From Cyanobacteria bacterium OH_PDB_112 (GTDB taxonomy: Bacteria; Cyanobacteriota; Vampirovibrionia; Gastranaerophilales; CAJFVJ01), in assembly GCA_023457295.1 (NCBI GenBank), contig JAEWLZ010000098.1, positions 1 to 6,478 on the forward strand: 6,478 nt of DNA, written 5' to 3'. The notes beneath the pieces were generated by a model that was not told the DNA's origin, did not search any database, and worked only from the letters and a program-made list of their open reading frames with translations. Positions 1-6,158 of the stretch are shown here, piece after piece (the stretch's first letter is position 1; the number at the start of each line of letters is the position of its first letter). Position numbers and translations under genes: made by a program.

Positions 1-1
1 A

Positions 2-1138
2 CATATTGCTTACAACGAATTTTCTGCCGGAAAGCTTTTGCTTGAAAATCCTGATGTGAATTCTACTGAAAGTCTTAATGGGGTTTTTAACACTGTGGAT
101 TCAAAAAAAGGAGTAGATCTGAAAGTAGGAGGAACTAACGGAGATGACCCTATATATGGGAAATATCAATCTGAAAATGTAATTCTAAAGGGTAATTATT
201 CGCTTGGAAAAGAGGATAAAATTCAGAATAAGCTTGGATTGAATTGCAGTTATTCTCATTTAAAGACAACAAAAGATATAAATGTTGATAACCCTCCTGA
301 AGCTTTATATCTGGATGTTGATGGAAAAGCTAATAAAGAATGTAATTATAAGATATTAGATATAAAGGTTAATAATGTTTTGACAACACCTGCTTTAACG
401 AATAAGACTTCTGTTGATGATAAGACACCCAAATTCTCATTAAAAGGTTTTGTTGGCTGTTCTTATAATTTTATGGAGGATAAGATTAAAGCAGAAACAA
501 ATTTTGGTACCAAGGAATTAAACAAAGTCTGGGAAAAAGAGGATAATCGGCTTGGGGGGCAGTATTCTAAAGAGCTAAAAAATGTAGAACTTTATTCTGC
601 TGAATCTAAAAGAAAAAATATTGTTTTTGGTGGTTCGGTAGGAACTGAGGCAAAAATAGAGAGTAAAGACGGAAATCTTGATGTTATGCTTAATGCAGGA
701 AAAAGATTTCAAAATGATCGTGGAGTTTATAACAAGAAGTATAGATATTTATCCCAAACAGTTTTGGGAGCAAATCTTAAAGGGGATTATGGCAAAGGAG
801 ATATGAAAGTTTCCGGAAATGCTTCAGCTTTTAAAGTAGAAGCAGATAATTATACGAAAAAAGTTTTATCAGGAGAAGCCACTCTAAGTCAAACAGAAGG
901 AAAAGGCACTTTGTCTGCTACTTTGGGTGGTAACAAAGAGGCTGTTAAAATATCTGAACTTCCTGAAGAACATGCTCATGAAAATGTTTACGGAAGATTG
1001 GGCTATTCTTTGAAATTAAACGAAAAAACCAAATTTGATATAGACGTCCAAAAAGATGCTAAAAATGTTAAAGATTTAGTTCTATCTAAAAATGTTGATA
1101 ATCTAAGGCTTGGCGTCAAAATTGGGCTGAACTTTTAG
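2..1138 (+). CDS. Probable outer-membrane beta-barrel protein, C-terminal part (5' end outside window)
   Basis: The frame is open from base 2 to the TAG at 1136-1138, giving 378 visible residues, so the true start lies upstream. A TTG at 38 could be read as a start, but the frame continues before it and no well-spaced ribosome binding site precedes it. The protein is rich in Lys, Asn, Gly and Ser. It shows repeated amphipathic strands in which polar and hydrophobic residues alternate, separated by polar turns, for example KFSLKGFVGCSYNF, NIVFGGSVGTEAKIES and LSGEATLSQTEGKGTLSATL. The chain ends NLRLGVKIGLNF, with alternating hydrophobic residues and a terminal Phe. This matches the C-terminal signal recognised by the BamA insertion machinery in outer-membrane barrels. 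No signal peptide can be seen because the N-terminus is missing. I do not recognise a family, so substrate and role are unknown. It might instead be a surface protein with a beta-rich repeat domain. Barrel fold moderately likely; specific function not assigned. Confidence 0.6.
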   Translation, partial: HIAYNEFSAGKLLLENPDVNSTESLNGVFNTVDSKKGVDLKVGGTNGDDPIYGKYQSENVILKGNYSLGKEDKIQNKLGLNCSYSHLKTTKDINVDNPPEALYLDVDGKANKECNYKILDIKVNNVLTTPALTNKTSVDDKTPKFSLKGFVGCSYNFMEDKIKAETNFGTKELNKVWEKEDNRLGGQYSKELKNVELYSAESKRKNIVFGGSVGTEAKIESKDGNLDVMLNAGKRFQNDRGVYNKKYRYLSQTVLGANLKGDYGKGDMKVSGNASAFKVEADNYTKKVLSGEATLSQTEGKGTLSATLGGNKEAVKISELPEEHAHENVYGRLGYSLKLNEKTKFDIDVQKDAKNVKDLVLSKNVDNLRLGVKIGLNF

Positions 1139-1140
1139 TT

Positions 1141-1163
1141 AACTGGCTAGGGGCTAGTTTTTT
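1141..1163 (+). terminator. Rho-independent terminator of the barrel-like gene
   Basis: Just after the TAG at 1138, AACTGGC (1141-1147) can pair with GCTAGTT (1153-1159) around a 5-base loop, TAGGG. The 7-bp stem has one G-U pair. A run of six T (1158-1163) begins within the last stem bases. This is the usual layout of an intrinsic terminator for plus-strand transcription. The T-run overlaps the stop codon of pheT, which comes in from the other strand (1162-1164). The stem is short, so strength is uncertain. Confidence 0.6.
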
Positions 1164-3621
1164 ACTCTCTAAATTCCAGTCCTGCAAAAGATTTTTTGAG
1201 TCCTTCTTTGATTGTTGCAATTTCTTTGTCGACAATTTCGTCGGTTAAGGTCGCAGTTTCATCCTGTAAGTTTACTCTGTAAGCAACACTTTTACAGCCT
1301 TCTTTGACGTGTTCGCCTTTGTAGACATCAAAAATGTCACATCCTGTGAATAATTTGCTTGCAGATTTTTTGATAATTTTTGCTATTTCCTGATGAGAAA
1401 CCGAATCGGGAATAACAAATGCCATATCACGGTATACCGCAGGGAATTGCGCCAGTTGTTTGAACTTGGAAACTGAGTTATTGATAATGCTCAATAGAAG
1501 CTCAAGGTCAAGTTCCGCCAAATATACATCCTGATTGAGTTTGAATTTATCTTTTCTGTTGGGATGAAGTTCTCCGAAAGTTGCAATAGTCATAGGCTCT
1601 TTGCCTAAAATTATAGCTTGAGCTGCTTTACCCGGGTGAAGCCAGCTTGTGTTTTGTACTTCTCGGTATTGAATTCGTCCTTCGATTTTTAATTCTTGGA
1701 ATATGTTTTCTAAAATTCCTTTTAGAGAATAAAAATCAAGAGATTTTTGTCCCGACCATTTTGATGGATTCAAATTTCCTGAAAGCCCTATTTGTAATAC
1801 TCTGCGTTCTTCAACCCCCGCACTTTTTTCGTTAGGTTCGGTTGTGCGAATATACGTTCTTCCGATTTCATAAAGCATAAGATTTTTTTGTCCGTTATCG
1901 AAGTTATTTTTAATAACCTGTAACATATTTGGCACAAGTGATTGCCGAAGCATTGTATGGTCTTCTGATTGTGGGTTTGAAACTTTTACCGCATTTTCAT
2001 TATCGTAGCTTAGACCTGCCCAATTTAGCATTGGTTCGCCAATTAAAGATGAAGTTACAATTTCATTCAAGCCTTGTCCAAGAAGGATTTTGTTTATTTT
2101 TGCAAGATTCTTTGATTCTTCACTTATTGTAGGTGCAAAAGTTTTTGCGGGAAGTGTTGCCTGAATTCTGTCATAACCATAAATTCTTGCAATTTCTTCA
2201 ATAAGGTCGATTTCGCGGGTTACATCTTGCTGACGATATGAAGGAGTCAAAAATCTCGCCGCAAGTTCATTTTTACCTTGAAGTTCAAAACCGAGATTGC
2301 TCAAAATTTCTATGCATTTTTCTTGCTCTATTTCTATGCCTAAAATCCTTTTTATTTCAGAAAAACGTAGTGTAATAGGCATCTCTGGCAATTTGTCGTT
2401 GCCAGTTTCAGCTATTCCGATTACCTGTGCGTCTGCAAGTTCTATCAAAAGTCCGATAGCTCGCATAAGAGCAGGTTTTACATTTTCTATATCGACTCCT
2501 CGTTCAAATCTTGCGCAGGCATCGGTTCTATGCCCAACACTGCGGGACGAACGACGATTTGTCGCCGGGGTAAAATATGCTGATTCAAGGGCAATGTTTA
2601 CGGTGTTATCATCAATTTCCGAGTTGTTTCCGCCCATTACTCCTGCCAATGCCACACCTTTTTCACGGTCGGCAATTAGTACAGAGTCTTTTGTAAGCTT
2701 ACGCTCGACTTCATCAAGCGTGACAATGTTTTCGCCCTCTTTTGCTCGTCTTACACAAAGGTAGCCGTTAAGTTTATTGAGGTCAAAAGCATGAAGGGGT
2801 TGTCCGTATTCGAGCATAACGTAGTTTGTAATATCAACCACGTTGTTTATAGAGCGAACACCTGATGCTATGAGCCTGTTTTTTATCCAATCAGGAGAAG
2901 GTTTGATTTTTATATCGCGTAAAGTAGCTGCCGCATAGTATTTGCAGGTATCTTTATCGATAATTTCTACTTCGAATTCAGGATTTGAGAGGTCTTTATC
3001 TGTTTCAATTTTAGAAAAGGTAAGTTTTTTATTGAAAATAGCGGATAATTCTCTTGCTACTCCCAAAACCGACATTTGGTCACCACGATTGGCGGTTGGG
3101 GCTACATCAAAAACAATATCTTCTTTGATATTTAAAACTTCGCGCACATCAGTCCCTGCTTTAACTTCAGGGAAGATTTTATGAAGCATTAAAATACCGT
3201 CTTCTTCTTGAAGTTTTTGATCTGCAACACCCAGTTCATCATCGGAACAAAGCATTCCTTGAGATTCGACGCCGCGAATTTTGACAGGTTTAAGCTCAAA
3301 TTGTTCGCCGGTTTTTCTGTCTAAAACTTTTGACCCTACACTTGCATAAGGAATTATGGCGCCTTTTATAAGGTTTTGCGCTCCACAGACGACTTCGCGT
3401 TTTTCTGTCCCGTTAAAAATAGTAACAAGGCTCAATTTATCAGCATCAGGGTGCTTTTTTATTTCCAAAATCTCAGCGGTTACTATGTTTGTAAATTTTG
3501 CCTCGATTTTTTCGATAGCCTCAACTTCAAGCCCGCTCATAGTAAGCTCATGTGCTATTTGTTCGGGAGTTACGTCTTTGAGGTCAATATATTCATTAAG
3601 CCATTCTAGTGATATTAGCAT
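1162..3621 (-). CDS. pheT: Phenylalanyl-tRNA synthetase beta subunit
   Basis: PheT (819 residues, near the usual 800) pairs with PheS as the cytoplasmic (alpha-beta)2 enzyme that charges tRNA-Phe. It carries the editing site that hydrolyses Tyr-tRNA-Phe. In order: the N-terminal MLISLEWLNEYIDL start typical of the family; an EMAP/OB-type tRNA-binding domain at about 40-150 with HPDADKLSLV (57-66); a B3/4 editing domain with GQPLHAFD (273-280), GVMGG (327-331) and HRTDACARFERGVD (364-377); a B5 domain ending IDLIEEIARIYGYD (471-484); a catalytic-like core at about 500-710; and an FDX-ACB anticodon-binding domain at about 720-819. His277, Glu346, Thr366 and Ala368 keep the spacing of E. coli editing residues His265, Glu334, Thr354 and Ala356, so proofreading looks intact. 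It is the last gene of the minus-strand operon, 15 bases after pheS. The ATG is supported by GAAGG five bases upstream. Confidence 0.98.
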   Translation of the reverse strand: MLISLEWLNEYIDLKDVTPEQIAHELTMSGLEVEAIEKIEAKFTNIVTAEILEIKKHPDADKLSLVTIFNGTEKREVVCGAQNLIKGAIIPYASVGSKVLDRKTGEQFELKPVKIRGVESQGMLCSDDELGVADQKLQEEDGILMLHKIFPEVKAGTDVREVLNIKEDIVFDVAPTANRGDQMSVLGVARELSAIFNKKLTFSKIETDKDLSNPEFEVEIIDKDTCKYYAAATLRDIKIKPSPDWIKNRLIASGVRSINNVVDITNYVMLEYGQPLHAFDLNKLNGYLCVRRAKEGENIVTLDEVERKLTKDSVLIADREKGVALAGVMGGNNSEIDDNTVNIALESAYFTPATNRRSSRSVGHRTDACARFERGVDIENVKPALMRAIGLLIELADAQVIGIAETGNDKLPEMPITLRFSEIKRILGIEIEQEKCIEILSNLGFELQGKNELAARFLTPSYRQQDVTREIDLIEEIARIYGYDRIQATLPAKTFAPTISEESKNLAKINKILLGQGLNEIVTSSLIGEPMLNWAGLSYDNENAVKVSNPQSEDHTMLRQSLVPNMLQVIKNNFDNGQKNLMLYEIGRTYIRTTEPNEKSAGVEERRVLQIGLSGNLNPSKWSGQKSLDFYSLKGILENIFQELKIEGRIQYREVQNTSWLHPGKAAQAIILGKEPMTIATFGELHPNRKDKFKLNQDVYLAELDLELLLSIINNSVSKFKQLAQFPAVYRDMAFVIPDSVSHQEIAKIIKKSASKLFTGCDIFDVYKGEHVKEGCKSVAYRVNLQDETATLTDEIVDKEIATIKEGLKKSFAGLEFRE

Positions 3622-3636
3622 TTTTTCCTTCTTTCC
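3622..3636 (-). promoter_or_regulatory. Ribosome binding site of pheT in the pheS-pheT gap
   Basis: The whole 15-base gap reads GGAAAGAAGGAAAAA on the minus strand. GAAGG (3627-3631) sits five A's before the ATG at 3621, a normal spacing. The TAA of pheS (3639-3637) runs straight into the first GGAAAG, so ribosomes finishing pheS end right at the pheT initiation site. This would support translational coupling and equal subunit output (inference). Confidence 0.7.
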
Positions 3637-4671
3637 TTAAAACTGGTTCAAAAATCTGACATCATTATTGAAGAACAAACGAATGTCATTGATTGCGTAT
3701 TTCAGCATTGTGAGTCGCTCTACGCCCATTCCAAAGGCAAATCCTGTATAAACTTCAGGGTCGATACCGACGTTGTTTAGGACATTTGGGTCAATCATTC
3801 CCGCGCCCAAAATTTCAAGCCATCCAGAACCTGAACATGTTCTGCAACCCTTGCCCTGACAGATTATGCATTGGACATCTATTTCTGCGCTCGGCTCTGT
3901 AAAAGGGAAATAACTTGTTCTGAATCTAGTCGGACGTGCCTGCCCGAAGTAAATTCTTATAAATTCATTCAGAACACCTTTTAAGTCACCGAAGGTAATA
4001 TTTTTATCGACTACCATACCTTCTATCTGGTGGAAAAGGTTGTTTTTACGGCTGCTTACGGTTTCTGCTCTGTACACTCTTCCCGGTGAAATTACACGCA
4101 TAGGAGGTCGTTTGTTTTCCATTTCATGGATTTGAGAATTGGAAGTTTGTGAACGAAGCACGACATTCGGTGCAATTTGCGTGTAGAATGTGTCCTGCAT
4201 ATCTTTTGCCGGGTGGTCAGGAGGAAAATTTAGCATGTCGAAGTTGTAGTATTCGGTTTCAACTTCTGGTGAGTTTTGTTTTTCTACGAGTGAAAAACCG
4301 AGCCCCTGAAAGATTTCTACGATTTCATTTACTGTTGCCGTAAGAGGGTGGACTTTGCCCTGCGGAATAAAATTTCCGGGCAGTGTAATGTCGATTTTTT
4401 CGGATTCCAGTTTTGCATTTATAGCTTGTTCGTAGAGGGCCTCATGCTTTTCTTTAATTATTGCTTCAAGCTGTTGTGCTATCTGATTTGCCAGTCCTCC
4501 GATGATTGGTTTTTGTTCATTCGGGAGGTCTTTTAAGCTTTTTTTTATTTCGTTCAGCTCGCCTTTGCGACCTAAGAATTTTATATTTATTTCTTCCAGT
4601 TTTTCAAGATTGTTTACTGTTTCAAGTTCTTTAAGTGCTTGAATTTTAATATTTTCCAGTTTTTCTTTCAT
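3637..4671 (-). CDS. pheS: Phenylalanyl-tRNA synthetase alpha subunit
   Basis: Catalytic alpha subunit, a class II aminoacyl-tRNA synthetase that activates Phe with ATP and transfers it to tRNA-Phe. At 344 residues it has the normal bacterial length. Residues 1-90 form a Lys/Glu-rich, coiled-coil-like arm for tRNA contact. The core follows: HPLTATVNEI (108-117), motif 2 starting ISPGRVYRAET (194-204) and running to FHQIEG (213-218), YFPFTEPSAE (254-263), and motif 3 GFAFGMGVERL (310-320). Ala312 in motif 3 matches the E. coli Ala294 position that sets the size of the Phe pocket, so normal specificity is expected. Cys268, Cys271, Cys276 and Cys279 form a CxxC-x4-CxxC knuckle. Two spots differ from the commonest sequences: LRSQTS (172-177) where LRTHTS is typical, and SSRK (206-209) where DATH is typical. 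These look like lineage variants, since all other core elements are intact. It lies 27 bases after the fumarase gene; the ATG follows GAGGAAAAT. Confidence 0.98.
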   Translation of the reverse strand: MKEKLENIKIQALKELETVNNLEKLEEINIKFLGRKGELNEIKKSLKDLPNEQKPIIGGLANQIAQQLEAIIKEKHEALYEQAINAKLESEKIDITLPGNFIPQGKVHPLTATVNEIVEIFQGLGFSLVEKQNSPEVETEYYNFDMLNFPPDHPAKDMQDTFYTQIAPNVVLRSQTSNSQIHEMENKRPPMRVISPGRVYRAETVSSRKNNLFHQIEGMVVDKNITFGDLKGVLNEFIRIYFGQARPTRFRTSYFPFTEPSAEIDVQCIICQGKGCRTCSGSGWLEILGAGMIDPNVLNNVGIDPEVYTGFAFGMGVERLTMLKYAINDIRLFFNNDVRFLNQF

Positions 4672-4698
4672 ATTTTCCTCATTTACTAGTTATGAATT
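4672..4698 (-). promoter_or_regulatory. Fumarase-pheS gap with pheS ribosome binding site
   Basis: On the minus strand this 27-base gap ends in AATGAGGAAAAT directly before the pheS ATG. GAGG (4677-4680) is five bases from the start codon, a strong ribosome binding site. There is no room for a T-box, leader peptide or terminator, and no convincing promoter, so pheS is most simply cotranscribed with fumarase. Confidence 0.65.
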
Positions 4699-6081
4699 TT
4701 ACGAAAAATCCTCATCTATTTTACCACAAAGGACAAAAAGTGGCATTTTTTCAACGAAAAGTTCATAAATTGCTTCAGTCCCTAAATCAGGATAAGCAAT
4801 AAGTTTTGACGACTTTACGCATTTGCCCAAAAGTGATGCTACACCGCCTGTTGCGCCAAAGTATACAGCATTGTGTTTTTGGATAGCTTGAATTATTTCA
4901 TCCGAACGTTCTCCTTTTCCAATCGTGGCTAAAAGCCCCATTTCAAGCAATTCTTCAGTGTAAGTATCCATTCTGGCTGAAGTCGTTGGCCCCACAGGTC
5001 CTATAATTTCATTTGGGGTTGCAGGGCAAGGTCCCGCATAAAAAATAATCGAATTTTTTATATCAAAAGGTTTTTTATCATCCGCCAGAAGTCTTTTATG
5101 GGCTTCGTCACGAGCAGTATAAATTTTCCCCGTAAGGAGTATTTTTTCACCTTTTTTAAGATTTCTCAAAGTTTCTGCATCATCAGCGAAAACTTCCTTT
5201 GTCTCTTTTGAAATCTCAAATTCAGGGGTTTCATAATCATCAAAATCATATTTAATTTCATCTTTGATAATTGCCGAAGAATGCCTCGCTGCGTGACAAT
5301 TTAATGCGACAGATACGGGCAGTGAAGCAATGTGACAGGGTGTTTCTATTATTTTTAAGTCTATTGCCGTAGTATTACCGCCTTGTCCTGAAGCCCCTAT
5401 ATTTAAAGAATTTACAGCGTTTAAAAAATCTTTTTCAACTTGGGTTTGTTCGGTTTTTAACAAAAGAGCCCTCTTAGCGTTTATGGCAGATACTTCGAGA
5501 TTTCCGCCTATTCCGATACCTATTACCAAAGGAGGACAGGCTTTAAGAGATGCTTTTTTTACGGTTTCTTTTATAAAGTCTAAAACCCCTTCTTTTCCTT
5601 TTGCCGGATATAACATTTCGCTTCTGCTCATATTCTCTGAACCTCCGCCTTTTAGGCAGATATCAATTTTTATTGAATCACCATCGACAATCCGTGTATG
5701 AATTATCGCAGGAGTATTGTTTTCGGTGTTTTTTCTTTCAAGACAATAATTTATGGATTTACGCAGATAGTTTTCTGTATAACATTCTGCTATCGCATCA
5801 TTTATACTATTTTCCAAGTTCCCGTCAGTTATATGAACATCTTGTCCTACTTCCAAAAATACAATTACTTGTCCTGTATCCTGGCAAATCGGACGTTGTG
5901 TCGAATTCGCCAATGAAAGATTTTGTAGGATTTGTCCTAAAATTTCTTTGGACGCTGTATTTTGTTCTTTTTTGTAAGCTTCAAAAAGAAGATTATATGT
6001 TCTTTTATCAAGTTTTACTGCCGATTTTTGGCATAGGGTTTTTACTGCCGTTTTAATTTTTTTTGTACTTATTTTTCTCAT
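4699..6081 (-). CDS. Class I (iron-sulfur) fumarate hydratase, single chain with fused alpha and beta parts
   Basis: Predicted cytoplasmic 4Fe-4S hydro-lyase that interconverts fumarate and L-malate. The alpha-type part (about 1-283) holds RPICQDTGQ (63-71), KACPPLVIGIGIGG (180-193), ASGQGGNTTA (230-239) and NCHAARHSS (261-269). Cys66, Cys182 and Cys262 are the likely cluster ligands. The beta-type part (about 287-460) holds TGKIYTARDEAHKRL (317-331), YAGPCPATP (348-356), GPTTSARMD (364-372), IGKGERS (387-393) and YFGATGGVASLLGKCV (407-422). Thr366 and Arg370 correspond to the catalytic Thr and Arg known from structurally studied class I fumarases. Many bacteria and archaea encode the two parts as separate genes of roughly 280 and 180 codons; here they are one frame, shorter than E. 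coli FumA (548). L(+)-tartrate dehydratase and mesaconase are homologous and cannot be excluded from sequence alone. The ATG at 6081 is preceded by AAGGGG eight bases upstream. It heads the operon with pheS and pheT. Confidence 0.93.
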   Translation of the reverse strand: MRKISTKKIKTAVKTLCQKSAVKLDKRTYNLLFEAYKKEQNTASKEILGQILQNLSLANSTQRPICQDTGQVIVFLEVGQDVHITDGNLENSINDAIAECYTENYLRKSINYCLERKNTENNTPAIIHTRIVDGDSIKIDICLKGGGSENMSRSEMLYPAKGKEGVLDFIKETVKKASLKACPPLVIGIGIGGNLEVSAINAKRALLLKTEQTQVEKDFLNAVNSLNIGASGQGGNTTAIDLKIIETPCHIASLPVSVALNCHAARHSSAIIKDEIKYDFDDYETPEFEISKETKEVFADDAETLRNLKKGEKILLTGKIYTARDEAHKRLLADDKKPFDIKNSIIFYAGPCPATPNEIIGPVGPTTSARMDTYTEELLEMGLLATIGKGERSDEIIQAIQKHNAVYFGATGGVASLLGKCVKSSKLIAYPDLGTEAIYELFVEKMPLFVLCGKIDEDFS

Positions 6082-6089
6082 TTTTATTA

Positions 6090-6096
6090 CCCCTTA
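6090..6096 (-). promoter_or_regulatory. Ribosome binding site of the fumarase gene
   Basis: The minus strand reads TAAGGGG followed by TAATAAAA and then the ATG at 6081. The AGGGG core and the 8-base spacing suit a Shine-Dalgarno site and support this ATG as the start. No other start codon in the frame has such a site just upstream. Confidence 0.65.
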
Positions 6097-6103
6097 CCAA
6101 AAA

Positions 6104-6133
6104 TTGAATTTTCATATAAAATTATATTATAAA
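6104..6133 (+). promoter_or_regulatory. Candidate sigma-70-type promoter for peptide deformylase
   Basis: TTGAAT (6104-6109) and TATAAA (6128-6133) on the plus strand are separated by 18 bases and lie 25 bases before the deformylase ATG. Each differs from consensus by few bases. The region is AT-rich throughout, so chance matches are easy; this is a plausible rather than proven promoter. Confidence 0.45.
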
Positions 6134-6150
6134 CGGGACAGTTTTTTAAA
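6121..6150 (-). promoter_or_regulatory. Candidate promoter for the fumarase-pheS-pheT operon
   Basis: On the minus strand there are two overlapping perfect TATAAT boxes (6131-6126 and 6126-6121), about 40-45 bases before the fumarase ATG. Only a weak -35 match, TTTAAA at 6150-6145, stands 18 bases upstream of the second box. It overlaps the -10 of the opposite deformylase promoter, so the two may compete for RNA polymerase (inference). No operator-like inverted repeat is evident. Confidence 0.45.
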
Positions 6151-6156
6151 GGTGAG
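6148..6156 (+). promoter_or_regulatory. Ribosome binding site of peptide deformylase
   Basis: AAAGGTGAG lies two bases before the ATG at 6159. The AGGTGA core is close to the anti-Shine-Dalgarno complement, and it supports this ATG as the start over the internal Met codons farther downstream. Confidence 0.65.
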
Positions 6157-6158
6157 CT

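Noticed and set aside
38..40. TTG as start codon of the left-hand plus-strand gene
   Set aside because: The frame is open all the way to base 2 and the nearest purine-rich stretch (GGAAAG, 29-34) is only three bases away, too close for a normal ribosome binding site. The gene most simply begins upstream of the window.
1137..1164. Same hairpin serving as terminator for pheT
   Set aside because: On the minus strand the stem has an A-C mismatch and is not followed by a T-run, so it is not a convincing intrinsic terminator in that direction.
2297..2764. 155-codon plus-strand frame opposite pheT
   Set aside because: It lies wholly inside well-conserved pheT coding sequence, has no ribosome binding site or family motif, and is a Ser-rich composition shadow of the real gene.
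3356..3640. Plus-strand frames opposite the start of pheT that might suggest small membrane proteins
   Set aside because: Two overlapping frames cover the same antisense stretch across pheT and the pheS-pheT gap, with no start signals. Both are reverse-strand shadows.
5601..6056. 151-codon plus-strand frame opposite fumarase
   Set aside because: It is antisense to conserved fumarase motifs, and its Phe/Leu/Tyr-rich, membrane-like look is what an AT-rich Lys/Glu-rich gene gives when read backwards.
6082..6158. T-box riboswitch or Phe-rich leader peptide controlling pheST
   Set aside because: The operon leader is under about 50 bases, too short for a T-box. There is no short Phe-rich frame, and the gap before pheS is only 27 bases.
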